Positions 38,233-47,218 of a stretch of DNA of 64,000 bases are shown piece by piece. The stretch's first letter is position 1. Each line of letters begins with the position of its first letter. A model generated the notes under the pieces. The model saw only the letters and a program-made list of their open reading frames with translations, had not been told where the DNA came from and made no database searches. The translations under genes were made by a program, and so were the position numbers. Source of the stretch: Piscinibacter gummiphilus (GTDB lineage: Bacteria; Pseudomonadota; Gammaproteobacteria; Burkholderiales; Burkholderiaceae_C); contig NZ_CP136336.1 of the NCBI RefSeq assembly GCF_032681285.1, forward strand, positions 1,413,001 to 1,477,000, given 5' to 3'.

Positions 38233-38274
38233 GGGGCCCTGGTCTGGTAGGAGGTGAAACGGAAGGGAAGGGGG

Positions 38275-39849
38275 TCAGGCCGCGGTGCCGAGCTTGAAGG
38301 TGGCCACCACCTGGCTCAGGCTGCCCGCCTGGCGCTTCAGGCTTTCGGCCGCGGCGGCGCTTTGCTCCACGAGCGCGGCGTTCTGCTGCGTCATCTGGTC
38401 GAGGTGGGTGACGGCGTTGCTCACCTGGCCGATGCCACTGGTCTGCTCGGTGGTCGCCGAGCTGATCTCGCCGATCAGGTCGGACACGCGCTTGACCTGC
38501 GAGACGATGTCGTTCATGGTCGCGCCGGCTTCGCCGACGAGGCGTGAGCCGGCCTCGACGCGGTCGACGCTCGCGCCGATCAGTGCCTTGATCTCGCGGG
38601 CCGCTTCGGCGCTGCGCTGGGCCAGCGAGCGCACCTCGCCGGCCACCACCGCGAAGCCGCGGCCCTGCTCGCCGGCACGCGCGGCTTCCACCGCGGCGTT
38701 GAGCGCGAGGATGTTGGTCTGGAAGGCGATGCCGTCGATCACGCCGATGATGTCGGCGATCTTGCGCGAGCTGTCGGTGATCTCCTGCATGGTCGAGACC
38801 ACCTGGCCCACGACCTCGCCGCCCTTCACCGCGGCCGAGCTGGCCGAGGTGGCGAGCTGGTTGGCCTGGCTGGCGGTGTCGGCGTTGTTGCGCACGGTGG
38901 CGTTCATCTCTTCCATCGAGGCGGCCGTCTGCTGCAGGTTGGACGCCTGCTGCTCGGTGCGCTGCGAAAGATCGGCGTTGCCGGTTGCGATCTGCGCCGA
39001 GCCGGTGGCGATGGAGTCGGAGGCGCTGCGCACCTGGCTCACCACCTGGGCGAGGTTGACCTGCATCTCGTGCAGCGAGGCCATCACGCTGCCGGCCGGT
39101 GCGGCCTGGGCGGCGCGCGACGGCGCGAGGTCGCCCACGGCCACGCGGCGGGCCACGTCGCCGAGTTCAGCCGGTTCGGCCCCCAGCGCGCGGCGCAGGT
39201 TTCGGGTGATGAGGAACGCCATGCCGATGGCCAGCGCCACGGCGAGGCCGCAGGCCACCAGCAGCGAGTTGCGGTTGAAGGCGTAGTTGGCCTGCATCTC
39301 GGTCACTTCGCTTTCACCGAGCTTGCGCAGGTAGTCGCTGTAGGCGCCGATGGTCTTCGACAGCTCGGCCAGCAGCGGGCGGCAGTCGTTGTTCATCATC
39401 GCGATGGACTCGTCGCGCTTGCTGTCGAGCGCGAGTTGCACGATCTGCTCGGAGACCTTGGCGTAGCGCGCCTCGATCGCTTCGATCTGCGCGACCTGCT
39501 TGCGCTCCTCTTCGGCCACATTGGGGTCGGCCACCATGCCCTTGAGCTTCTGGATGCGCTTGCCCACGTTGGCATGCGCTTCGAGCACGGCCTTCTTCTC
39601 GGCCTCGTGAATGGCGGGGCCGGACGAGAGCACGAGGTTGCGCGAGGCGATGGTGCGCTCGAACATCGCGCGGCGCACCGAGGCGGCCACCGAGATGCGG
39701 GCGCCGGTGTCGCCCACGTAGCGGCCGAAGTTGTCGTTGGCCTTGCTCAGGGCATGCAGGGCGAGGCCCGACACGAGCAGCACGATGGCCACGAGCGCCC
39801 CGAAGGCGGCCATCAGGCGAGAGGAGATCGTCAACTTGCTGGTATTCAT
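38275..39849 (-). CDS. Methyl-accepting chemotaxis protein (MCP 5 of 6)
   Basis: A 524-residue chemoreceptor. Membrane segments lie at ~12-32 and ~193-215, the periplasmic region is helical, and the HAMP-like linker is unusual ([20 protein letters not shown], then an Ala/Pro stretch), as seen in receptors with a variant HAMP. The signalling hairpin is standard and the tail ends in FKLGTAA without a tether. The ATG at 39849 opens the first membrane helix; 81 bases of in-frame upstream sequence would add a basic leader. It lies 85 bp downstream of MCP 6. Confidence 0.95.
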   Translation of the reverse strand: MNTSKLTISSRLMAAFGALVAIVLLVSGLALHALSKANDNFGRYVGDTGARISVAASVRRAMFERTIASRNLVLSSGPAIHEAEKKAVLEAHANVGKRIQKLKGMVADPNVAEEERKQVAQIEAIEARYAKVSEQIVQLALDSKRDESIAMMNNDCRPLLAELSKTIGAYSDYLRKLGESEVTEMQANYAFNRNSLLVACGLAVALAIGMAFLITRNLRRALGAEPAELGDVARRVAVGDLAPSRAAQAAPAGSVMASLHEMQVNLAQVVSQVRSASDSIATGSAQIATGNADLSQRTEQQASNLQQTAASMEEMNATVRNNADTASQANQLATSASSAAVKGGEVVGQVVSTMQEITDSSRKIADIIGVIDGIAFQTNILALNAAVEAARAGEQGRGFAVVAGEVRSLAQRSAEAAREIKALIGASVDRVEAGSRLVGEAGATMNDIVSQVKRVSDLIGEISSATTEQTSGIGQVSNAVTHLDQMTQQNAALVEQSAAAAESLKRQAGSLSQVVATFKLGTAA

Positions 39850-39933
39850 TTTGGATTCCCTGTGGTGACGTTGATCTTCTTGGTGGGGGTCGGTGGTGCC
39901 GGCGGCATGACAGCCCGCTCGGCGCCGCAAGGG

Positions 39934-41505
39934 CTACGCTTCCAGGCGGAAGGTGCCCACCACCTTGCTCAGGTTGCCGGCCTGTTGCTGCAGGCTGTCG
40001 GCGGCGGCGGCGCTCTGTTCGACGAGCGCCGCGTTTTGCTGGGTCATCTGGTCGAGCTGGCTCACGGCGCTGTTGACCTGGCCGATGCCGTCGCTTTGCT
40101 CGCTGGCGGCGGCGGTGATCTCGCCGATGATGTCGGTCACACGCTGCACGGAGCCCACGATCTCGGTCATGGTGGCGCCGGCGTCGGCCACCAGCCGTGA
40201 GCCCGCTTCGACCTTGTCGACGGAGCTGCCGATCAGGCCCTTGATCTCGCGCGCCGCTTCGGCGCTGCGCTGGGCCAGCGAGCGCACTTCGCTCGCCACC
40301 ACCGCGAAGCCACGGCCTTGCTCACCGGCACGGGCGGCTTCCACCGCGGCGTTGAGCGCAAGGATGTTGGTCTGGAAGGCGATGCCGTCGATCACGCCGA
40401 TGATGTCGGCGATCTTCTTCGAGCTGGCGTTGATCTCGTTCATGGTCGAGACGACCTGCGAGACCACGCTGCCGCCGCGCTGCGCCACCTCGGCGGCCGA
40501 CGAGGCGAGCTGGTTGGCCTGGCGGGCCGAGTCGGCACTTTGCTTCACCGTGCCGGTGAGCTGCTCCATGGAGCTCGCGGTCTGCTGCAGGTTGCTCGCG
40601 GCCTGCTCGGTGCGCGAGGAGAGGTCGCTGTTGCCGGAGGCGATCTCGGCCGAGGCGGTGCCGATGCTGTCGGTGGAGGTGCGCACCTGGCGGATGGTGT
40701 CGCGCAGCGATTGCTGCATGCCGGCCAGCGCCTGCAGCAGGCGGGCGGCTTCGTCCTTCCCGCGGGTGTCGACGTGTCGCTCGGCCAGGTCGCCCTGGGC
40801 GATGGCCTTGGCGAGCGCCTCGGCCTGGTCGAGCGGCTTGCAGATCGAGCGCATGTTGGCCAGCGTGAGCGGCAGGATGATCACCAGCAGCACGCCGATG
40901 GCACCAAGCAGCACGAAGGTGACGGTGCGGCCCGAGGCCTGCAGCCGCTGCTGGCCGGCGGCGGCCGACGCGTTGATCTCCTGCGCGAGCGAGTCGACCG
41001 TGGTCTGCGCCGCGGTGTAGTCGGCCTGGGCGCGGCTCACCACCACGAGGGCGGCACGGCCGGTGTCGAACGACTGGGCCTCGAGCTGCTTCACGATGGG
41101 CATGAAGCGGGTCTTGAAGGCGGTGAGCTGGGCCACGGCAGTCTTCGCATGTTCGGCCTGCGCGGGGTCGGTGAGGCCTTCGGCCAGCGTCTCGCCCAGC
41201 GCTTCGACTTCCTCGAAGGTCTTCATCCAGGCGTCGCGTGCCTTGCCGAACTTCTCGGGCGATTCGTACTGGATGAGCATGTCCTTCTCGTGAAGGCGCA
41301 GCTCGTTCATCGTGGTGCGCAAGGCGCCGATGCGCTGCAGCGACGCGAACTCGACGCTGAAAAAGGACATGCTGACCGAGTTGCTGTAGGTCTGGCCGGC
41401 AAAGCCGACCGCACCCACGACCAGCAGGGAGGCTGCGACCACGAACACGGCGCCCAGCATGCGGGTGCGGATCGTGAAGCTTCGGATGAGGTGGTTGAGG
41501 TTCAT
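39934..41505 (-). CDS. Methyl-accepting chemotaxis protein (MCP 6 of 6)
   Basis: A 523-residue chemoreceptor: membrane segments at ~18-38 and ~189-212, a periplasmic helical region, HAMP with the sequence [20 protein letters not shown], and the conserved signalling hairpin. It ends in FRLEA and has no CheR tether. It is the receptor gene nearest cheA (65-bp gap with a perfect stem-loop). The hub region is nearly identical at the DNA level to those of MCPs 1-3. Confidence 0.96.
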   Translation of the reverse strand: MNLNHLIRSFTIRTRMLGAVFVVAASLLVVGAVGFAGQTYSNSVSMSFFSVEFASLQRIGALRTTMNELRLHEKDMLIQYESPEKFGKARDAWMKTFEEVEALGETLAEGLTDPAQAEHAKTAVAQLTAFKTRFMPIVKQLEAQSFDTGRAALVVVSRAQADYTAAQTTVDSLAQEINASAAAGQQRLQASGRTVTFVLLGAIGVLLVIILPLTLANMRSICKPLDQAEALAKAIAQGDLAERHVDTRGKDEAARLLQALAGMQQSLRDTIRQVRTSTDSIGTASAEIASGNSDLSSRTEQAASNLQQTASSMEQLTGTVKQSADSARQANQLASSAAEVAQRGGSVVSQVVSTMNEINASSKKIADIIGVIDGIAFQTNILALNAAVEAARAGEQGRGFAVVASEVRSLAQRSAEAAREIKGLIGSSVDKVEAGSRLVADAGATMTEIVGSVQRVTDIIGEITAAASEQSDGIGQVNSAVSQLDQMTQQNAALVEQSAAAADSLQQQAGNLSKVVGTFRLEA

Positions 41506-41539
41506 CGAAGTTCCTTCTCGATGGCGACCAGAACGAGGT

Positions 41540-41562
41540 GGCCGGGCGTGTGGTGCCCGGCC
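41540..41562 (-). terminator. Perfect 8-bp stem-loop between cheA and MCP 6
   Basis: GGCCGGGC and GCCCGGCC pair around a seven-base loop, 8 bases after the cheA stop. No T-run follows, so it may limit read-through or stabilise the cheA message rather than end transcription. Confidence 0.5.
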
Positions 41563-41570
41563 GTCGGGTG

Positions 41571-43703
41571 TCAGTGGCGGCTGCGGCGCACGAGGCTGCC
41601 GGTGTCCAGGATCAGCGCCACGCGGCCGTCGCCCATGATGGTGGCGCCCGACACGTCGTTGACCTTGCGGTAGTTGGCTTCGAGGTTCTTCACGACCACC
41701 TGCTGCTGGCCGAGGAGCTCGTCCACCAGCAGGGCGATGCGGCCGCCTTCGGCTTCCACCACCACCATGATTCCGCTCACGTGCTCGAAGTCGAAGCGCG
41801 GCACGCTGAACACGTGCTCGAGCTCCAGCACCGGCATGTATTCGTCACGCACGCTCACCACGCGGCCGCTGCCGCCGATGGTCTTGACCATGTCGGGCTG
41901 TACCTGGAACGACTCGACGACCGAGCTGAGCGGGAGGATGTAGACCTCTTCGCCCACGCCCACCGACATGCCGTCCATGATGGCCAGCGTGAGCGGCAGT
42001 CGCACCGAGACGCGCATGCCGTAGCCTTCGGCCGAGTCGATCTCGACCGAGCCGCCGAGTGCGGTGATGTTCTTCTTGACCACGTCCATGCCCACGCCGC
42101 GGCCCGACACGTCGGTCACCACATCGGCGGTGGAGAAGCCGGGCGCGAAGATCAGCGACCAGACTTCCGGGTCGGTCATGGAATCGGGTGCGTGGATGCC
42201 GCGCTCGCGGGCCTTCTTGAGCAGCTTCTCGCGCGACAGGCCACGGCCGTCGTCGCGCACCTCGATCACGATCGAGCCGCCCTGATGGGACGCGGAGAGC
42301 GTGATGGTGCCGGTCTCGGGCTTGCCCTTGGCCAGGCGGTCGGCGGGCGACTCGATGCCGTGGTCGCAGGAGTTGCGCACCAGGTGGGTCAGCGGGTCGG
42401 TGATCTTCTCCACCAGGCCCTTGTCGAGCTCGGTGGCTTCGCCGAGCGTCACGAAGTCGACCTTCTTGCCGAGCTTGGCGGCCAGGTCGCGCAGCATGCG
42501 CGGGAAGCGGCTGAACACCACCGACATCGGAATCATGCGGATCGACATCACCGATTCCTGCAGATCGCGGGTGTTGCGATCGAGGTCGGCGAGGCCGGCA
42601 GCCAGCTGCTGGTAGACCGCGGGGTCCAGGCCCTGCGTGTTCTGGGCCAGCATGGCCTGGGTGATGACGAGTTCGCCGACCAGGTTGATGAGCTGGTCGA
42701 CCTTTTCCACCGACACGCGCAGCGTCGAAGCCTCGACGGCGGCGGCGGGACGGTCGGACTTCGCGACGGCCTTGGACGACGACGTGGCGGCCTTCGGGGG
42801 CGGCGCAACGTCGGTCGCATTGGCGGTGGCCGCGGCGGCGGGCGCTGCCGCGCCCGGAGCGCCGGGAGCGTCGTCGAAGAAGCCGTAGCCGGCGTCGGCC
42901 TTCTCTTCTTCGGGCGCGCCGGGGGCGCCGTTGTGGAAACCGTAGCCGGGGCCGAGCGGCAGGATCTGCACCTGCTCGCGGGCCACGTGGAAGGTGAAGA
43001 GGTCCAGCAGGTCGGAGTCGCTGCTGGTGGTGCAGACCTTGAAGCGGCGCACGCCGTCGGCGGCCATGCCGTTGTCGAGCGGGTCGATGGTGCCGAGGTC
43101 GGTGATTTCCTTGAACAGGTCGAGGATGTTGTTGGCCTGCTCCGGGTTGTCCATCGGGCCCACGCGCAGCTCCAGCATGCGGGCGCCTTCCTTGGCGGCA
43201 GCCGGTGCCGCTTCGGCGGCGGGGGCCGGTGCAGGCGCTGCCACGGGGGCCGCCACGGGGGCGGCGACCAGCGGCGCTTCGCCGGATGACATCGCGCGGA
43301 TGTTGAACAGCAGCTCGGTGGTGTCGAGTTCGTCGCCCTCGCCGCCGTTCTGGTGGCGGGCGAGCTGGGCGCGCAGGGCGTCGCCCGACTGCAGCAGCAC
43401 GTCGACCATCGCCGCGGTGGGCTCGAGTTCGTGGCGGCGCAGCTTGTCGAGCAGCGTCTCCATCTGGTGCGTCAGCTCGGCGACGTCCTTGAAGCCGAAG
43501 GTGGCCGCGCCACCCTTGATCGAGTGCGCACAGCGGAAGATGGCGTTCATCTCCTCGTCGTCGGCGGCTTCGACGTCGAAGTCGAGCAGCAGCTTCTCCA
43601 TGCGGTCGAGGTTCTCGCCCGCTTCTTCGAAGAAGACTTGATAGAACTGGCTCAGGTCGATGCCGGCGCTCAGGTTCGCGCCTTCTTGAGACATCTCACC
43701 CAT
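41571..43703 (-). CDS. cheA: Chemotaxis histidine kinase CheA
   Basis: A 710-residue receptor-coupled kinase that phosphorylates CheY. Domains in order: HPt (1-~125) with phosphoacceptor His60 in [14 protein letters not shown]; an Ala-rich linker; a CheY-binding P2-like domain (~180-260, [20 protein letters not shown]); another Ala/Pro linker; the dimerisation helices (~330-400, [20 protein letters not shown]); the ATPase (~400-575) with [11 protein letters not shown] and [12 protein letters not shown]; and a CheW-like domain to the end. The ATG at 43703 has an AGGAG site seven bases upstream; a second ATG nine bases later is possible. It lies between cheY and MCP 6. Confidence 0.97.
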   Translation of the reverse strand: MGEMSQEGANLSAGIDLSQFYQVFFEEAGENLDRMEKLLLDFDVEAADDEEMNAIFRCAHSIKGGAATFGFKDVAELTHQMETLLDKLRRHELEPTAAMVDVLLQSGDALRAQLARHQNGGEGDELDTTELLFNIRAMSSGEAPLVAAPVAAPVAAPAPAPAAEAAPAAAKEGARMLELRVGPMDNPEQANNILDLFKEITDLGTIDPLDNGMAADGVRRFKVCTTSSDSDLLDLFTFHVAREQVQILPLGPGYGFHNGAPGAPEEEKADAGYGFFDDAPGAPGAAAPAAAATANATDVAPPPKAATSSSKAVAKSDRPAAAVEASTLRVSVEKVDQLINLVGELVITQAMLAQNTQGLDPAVYQQLAAGLADLDRNTRDLQESVMSIRMIPMSVVFSRFPRMLRDLAAKLGKKVDFVTLGEATELDKGLVEKITDPLTHLVRNSCDHGIESPADRLAKGKPETGTITLSASHQGGSIVIEVRDDGRGLSREKLLKKARERGIHAPDSMTDPEVWSLIFAPGFSTADVVTDVSGRGVGMDVVKKNITALGGSVEIDSAEGYGMRVSVRLPLTLAIMDGMSVGVGEEVYILPLSSVVESFQVQPDMVKTIGGSGRVVSVRDEYMPVLELEHVFSVPRFDFEHVSGIMVVVEAEGGRIALLVDELLGQQQVVVKNLEANYRKVNDVSGATIMGDGRVALILDTGSLVRRSRH

Positions 43704-43748
43704 GTCGTGCTCCTGGTGTCTGTAGTGCTTGGAAAGAGGGCGGGTCGC

Positions 43749-44111
43749 TTACTTCACGACCTTCTTGATCACTTCGATCAGCTTGGCCGGATCGAAGGGC
43801 TTGACCAGCCAGCCGGTGGCACCGGCAGCACGACCGGCCTGCTTCATCTGGTCGCTCGACTCGGTGGTGAGGATCAGGATCGGCGTGGCCTTGAACTTCG
43901 GGTTGTCGCGCAGCTTCTTGGTCAGGCTGATGCCGTCCATGCGGGGCATGTTCTGGTCGGTCAGCACCAGGTCGAAGTCGCGGGCGTTGGACTTCTCGAA
44001 GGCGTCCTGGCCATCCACCGCCTCGACGACGTTGTAGCCGGCGCTCTTGAGCGTGAACGACACCATCTGGCGCATGGAGGCGGAATCGTCGACGGCGAGG
44101 ATTGATTGCAT
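43749..44111 (-). CDS. cheY: Chemotaxis response regulator CheY (first copy)
   Basis: A 120-residue single receiver domain: acidic pair Asp8-Asp9, phosphoacceptor Asp52 in LTDQNMPRMDG, Thr82 in LILTTES and Lys104 in WLVKPFDP. There is no output domain, so it acts by binding a partner: the flagellar switch, or as a phosphate sink. It lies 45 bp upstream of cheA and 77 bp downstream of a CheZ-like gene. It differs clearly from the second CheY at 47.9 kb, so the two probably have different jobs. Confidence 0.93.
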   Translation of the reverse strand: MQSILAVDDSASMRQMVSFTLKSAGYNVVEAVDGQDAFEKSNARDFDLVLTDQNMPRMDGISLTKKLRDNPKFKATPILILTTESSDQMKQAGRAAGATGWLVKPFDPAKLIEVIKKVVK

Positions 44112-44188
44112 GGCTTTCTCCGGGGGACTCGATGGATTTCGGTTAAACGGGGGATGTCTTTAGCGTCTGCCAGGTCTTGTCGGCTGAC

Positions 44189-44653
44189 TCAGAACAATTC
44201 GATGGAACCAACGTCCATCTCGGCCTGTGTGACGGGATTCGGGCGCAGCGGAACCTCTTCCGCTGCCGCCATGCCGTCTTCGTCGTCGGCAAAGGCTTCG
44301 CGCGCCAGGCGGTCCACGCAGCTGCGCAGGCGCTTGTGGGTGTGGTTGATGAGCTGCGAGGCCATGTCCTGGAACTGCAGGGCCGTGACGGCGCCGCCCA
44401 GGTTCTGCATCACGTCGTCGAACACGGCTTCGCTCTCTTCCATGCCGTGGGGGTGCGAGCGCAGCGTGCGGATGTGCTCCGAGGCGCCGTGGAAGCGTTG
44501 CATCAGCGTGTCGCAGGCGTCGGCCAGCAGGGTTTGCAGCCGGTCGAGGTCGTTGCTCGCGGTCATCAGGTGGTCTTGCAGGTCGGCGGCCGCCTGCAAA
44601 GGCATCCCGCCGCCTTGCTCAGGCCAGGCTTGAGCGTCGTTCGCGTCTTCCAT
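44189..44653 (-). CDS. Small CheZ-like chemotaxis protein
   Basis: A 154-residue, mostly helical protein. The segment VTALQFQDMASQLINHTHKR near 105 resembles the CheZ catalytic helix (the motif with Gln and Asp that attacks phospho-CheY), and an acidic amphipathic C-terminus ending in DVGSIELF recalls the CheY-binding peptide of CheZ. At 154 residues it is shorter than CheZ (~215), of which a full copy is at 47.2 kb. It heads the array directly upstream of cheY and cheA. A phosphatase or phospho-CheY regulator is likely but not proven. The ATG at 44653 has a GGAG site. Confidence 0.72.
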   Translation of the reverse strand: MEDANDAQAWPEQGGGMPLQAAADLQDHLMTASNDLDRLQTLLADACDTLMQRFHGASEHIRTLRSHPHGMEESEAVFDDVMQNLGGAVTALQFQDMASQLINHTHKRLRSCVDRLAREAFADDEDGMAAAEEVPLRPNPVTQAEMDVGSIELF

Positions 44654-44725
44654 CAGCAGAGTTCTCCGCTCGATTTCGTTGGGGGTGCGTGGCCAATGCC
44701 TCGCACGAGGGTCATCTGGAAACAT

Positions 44726-44752
44726 TTTTCGGCAGCTGGCCGGCAGACATAA
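44726..44752 (-). promoter_or_regulatory. Possible sigma-28-type promoter of the cheZ-like/cheY/cheA operon
   Basis: On the minus strand: TTATGTCT, 11 bases, GCCGAAAA. The -10 box matches 7/8 but the -35 box is weak. It is 73 bases before the cheZ-like start, in the divergent gap with the histidine kinase gene. Confidence 0.4.
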
Positions 44753-44828
44753 GGGCGATGACGGCCCAGAAGTGCCACCAATTCAGGACATCGGCCACGC
44801 TTTGTGGCCTTGTTGGCATACTGGCCTC

Positions 44829-46001
44829 ATGCCTCCCTTCGCCCCGCAAGAGAAGCGGCTGCGGCTGCTGCACCTGGAAGACTCCGAGCTGGACCACCAG
44901 CTCATGGTGGCCCACCTGCGCCGCGACGGGCTCGTGGCCGAAACGACCCGGGTCGACTCCGAAGCGGCCTTCCTGCAGGCGCTCGACGCCGAGCCCCCGT
45001 GGGACGTGGTCGTCTCCGACTACAACCTGCCGGGCTTCTCGGGCCTGGTGGCGCTCGACCTCATCAAGGCGAGCGGCAAGATGGTCCCGTTCATCCTCGT
45101 CTCGGGCGAGATCGGGGAAGACACCGCGGTCGAGGCGATGCGCAACGGCGCCTCCGACTACCTGTTGAAGAACAACCTGACGCGCCTGGCCCCGGCACTT
45201 CTTCACGCCGTGGAGACCCACGAGCTGCAACTGGCCCGCCAGCGCGCCGACCGCGAGCTGGGCGAGTCGAAGCAGCGCGTGCACGAGCTGGCCCAGCACC
45301 TGCAGGTGAGCGTGGAGCAGGAGCGCGCGGCCATCGCCCGCGAGATCCACGACGACGTGGGGGGCTCGCTCACCGCGCTCAAGTTCGACCTCGCCTGGAT
45401 CGCCCGCCACAGCGATTCGCCCGAGGTGCTGGCGCGGGTCAACTCGGCCCTGGAGACCGTCACCCACGCCATCGAGGCCAGCCAGCGGGTGATGCACAAC
45501 CTGCGCCCCGCCATCCTCGAGCAGGGCCTGATCGCTGCGTTGCAGTGGATGGCCAGCCGCTTCGAGAAGCGCACCGGCATCACCTGCGAATTCCGCAGCC
45601 GCCATGAGCACCTCACCCTGCCGCCCGGGGTGCCGCTGGTGGCCTACCGCACCGCGCAGGAGGCGCTGACCAACGTGTCCAAGCATGCGCAGGCCTCGGC
45701 GGTGCACATCGACCTGTCGCTGGCGGGCGGGGTGCTGTCGCTCGAGGTCAGCGACAACGGCCGCGGGCTGAGCCAGGACGACCTGGCCAAGGCACGCTCG
45801 TTCGGCATCCGCGGCCTGCACGAGCGTGCGGGCACGGTGGGGGGTTGGGTCGACCTCTCCAGCGGGCCTGGCGGCACCACGCTCATCCTGTCGGTACCGC
45901 TGGAGCCCGATACCGACAACATGGACCTCGAAATCACCGAGCCCGGCGAACTGAAAGACCCTTCTGGCCCCTACGATCCGACGGTATGGGGAGCTCTATG
46001 A
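44829..46001 (+). CDS. Receiver-histidine kinase without a sensor domain (NarX/UhpB-type kinase core)
   Basis: A 390-residue soluble hybrid. An N-terminal receiver domain (1-~125; phosphoacceptor Asp64 in VVSDYNLPGFSG, YLLKNNL in the lysine position) is fused through a coiled coil to a HisKA_3 dimerisation domain with His174 in AREIHDDVGGSLTALKFDLA. A C-terminal ATPase follows, with TAQEALTNVSKHAQA and FGIRGLHERAGTVGG. There is no membrane or sensing domain, so its input is probably another kinase phosphorylating the receiver. The start at 44829 begins just before the receiver; upstream in-frame sequence overlaps the divergent gene. The NarL-type regulator follows after 44 bases. Confidence 0.92.
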   Translation: MPPFAPQEKRLRLLHLEDSELDHQLMVAHLRRDGLVAETTRVDSEAAFLQALDAEPPWDVVVSDYNLPGFSGLVALDLIKASGKMVPFILVSGEIGEDTAVEAMRNGASDYLLKNNLTRLAPALLHAVETHELQLARQRADRELGESKQRVHELAQHLQVSVEQERAAIAREIHDDVGGSLTALKFDLAWIARHSDSPEVLARVNSALETVTHAIEASQRVMHNLRPAILEQGLIAALQWMASRFEKRTGITCEFRSRHEHLTLPPGVPLVAYRTAQEALTNVSKHAQASAVHIDLSLAGGVLSLEVSDNGRGLSQDDLAKARSFGIRGLHERAGTVGGWVDLSSGPGGTTLILSVPLEPDTDNMDLEITEPGELKDPSGPYDPTVWGAL

Positions 46002-46045
46002 TCGTCCGTCCATCGATTGTTGTTGTCTGACTCAGCAGCCACCTC

Positions 46046-46687
46046 ATGATCAAAGTTCTGCTCTGCGACGACCACGCGCTCATCCGGCGCGGCATCCGCG
46101 ACACGCTCTCCGACGCGCCCGACATCCAGGTGATCGGCGAGGCCGGCGACTACGGCGAGCTGCGCACCCTGATGCGCACCGTGGGCGAGGCCGACGTGCT
46201 GGTGCTCGACATCAACCTGCCCGGGCGCAGCGGGCTCGACGTGCTGCATGTCCTCAAGGATGAGGGGACGACGATGCGGGTGCTGGTCGTGTCGATGTAC
46301 CCGGAGGACCAGTACGCGATCCGCGCCTTGCGGGCGGGTGCCTTTGGCTATGTGAACAAGGGTGGCGACCCGGCGGTCATCGTGCAGGCGGTGCGCACGG
46401 TGGGGCAGGGGCGGAAGTATGTGACGCCTGAGATTGCGCAGATGCTGGTGGAGTCGCTGACGACGCCGGGGGCGGAGGCGGCGCATGAGAAGCTTTCTGA
46501 TCGTGAGCTTCAGACGCTGGTGATGATCGCTTCCGGGAAGCGTCTTTCCGACATTGCGGAGGAGCTGACTTTGTCGCCGAAGACCGTCAGCGTGTATCGG
46601 GCTCGGGTGTTGGAGAAGCTTGGGTTGTCGAACAACTCGGAGATGACGGTTTACGCGATTCGCAATGGCTTGGTGGGCGGTGAGTAG
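46046..46687 (+). CDS. NarL/FixJ-family response regulator
   Basis: A 213-residue DNA-binding regulator: receiver domain with Asp8-Asp9 and phosphoacceptor Asp55 (VLVLDINLPGRSG), and a LuxR-type helix-turn-helix (~147-205; LSDRELQTLVMIASGKRLSD, then LTLSPKTVSVYRARVLEKLG). It is the obvious partner of the kinase 44 bp upstream. From about its 70th codon onward the codons turn from C-ending to G- and T-ending, and this strengthens up to the stop, where the repeat element begins. The target genes are unknown; placement within the chemotaxis cluster suggests motility or receptor genes. Confidence 0.93.
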   Translation: MIKVLLCDDHALIRRGIRDTLSDAPDIQVIGEAGDYGELRTLMRTVGEADVLVLDINLPGRSGLDVLHVLKDEGTTMRVLVVSMYPEDQYAIRALRAGAFGYVNKGGDPAVIVQAVRTVGQGRKYVTPEIAQMLVESLTTPGAEAAHEKLSDRELQTLVMIASGKRLSDIAEELTLSPKTVSVYRARVLEKLGLSNNSEMTVYAIRNGLVGGE

Positions 46688-46693
46688 GCTTTT

Positions 46694-47164
46694 CACTGCT
46701 TAGGCTGCTTGCCGGGATTTCGCCCCGGCGGGCGACCTTCTTTTCTTTGCTTGCCCAAAGAAAAGAAGGCAAAAGAAAGGGCACCCCGTTCGCCGGTCCG
46801 CCTAGGGCGGACTACTCTGCGCTGCTCGGTCTTGGGGTGTCGGGCAGAACTCACTCCGCGAGCTTCGCTCGCTACGTTCAAACAGCTGCCCGAAGTCAGT
46901 TCACGAAGCGTGCTGCGCACGCCACCCCAAGCCCTGCGCTGCTCGACGGCTCTCAAGGGCCCCGGGAAACCCTCGCCCGCTTCGCGGGCCTCGTACTCTC
47001 GGCTCGCTTCGCCTCGTGCTTGATGGGTGGGGCGCGCAGCGCTCCCACCTTGGAGGCGATGCGAAGCGAGCCGTCTGGTCGCCTTTTCTTGGTTACTTCT
47101 TTTGGCGAAGCAAAAGAAGTAACTCGGCCGCCGGGCCGAGACCCGGCAACCCGCCACGCAGTGC
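46694..47164. repeat. Non-coding element bounded by inverted hairpin modules
   Basis: About 470 bp between the NarL-type gene and cheZ. Each end carries the same two-hairpin module in opposite orientation. At the left is GCCGGG/CCCGGC (46711-46729), then a perfect 14-bp stem CCTTCTTTTCTTTG with its complement (46736-46769). At the right is a 13-bp stem GTTACTTCTTTTG with its complement (47092-47123), then GCCGGG/CCCGGC (47130-47147) and the end CGCCACGCAGTGC. The core is rich in short inverted and palindromic words (CGCTTCGC, GGCGGA/TCCGCC). Frames are open in it, but they lack ribosome-binding sites and known domains. It may end transcription from both sides. Similar intergenic blocks recur in related genomes to my knowledge; no transposase is present. 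Confidence 0.75.
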
Positions 47165-47218
47165 CAAAAAACAAAAAAGGGCGACCACCCGGCCGCCCTC
47201 TGCAAGAGACGAAAAACC

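Noticed and set aside
30063..41505. Direct repeats of several hundred bases across the MCP genes as a sign of a mobile element
   Set aside because: The repeated DNA is the conserved receptor signalling hub; there are no terminal repeats or transposase, so tandem gene duplication is sufficient.
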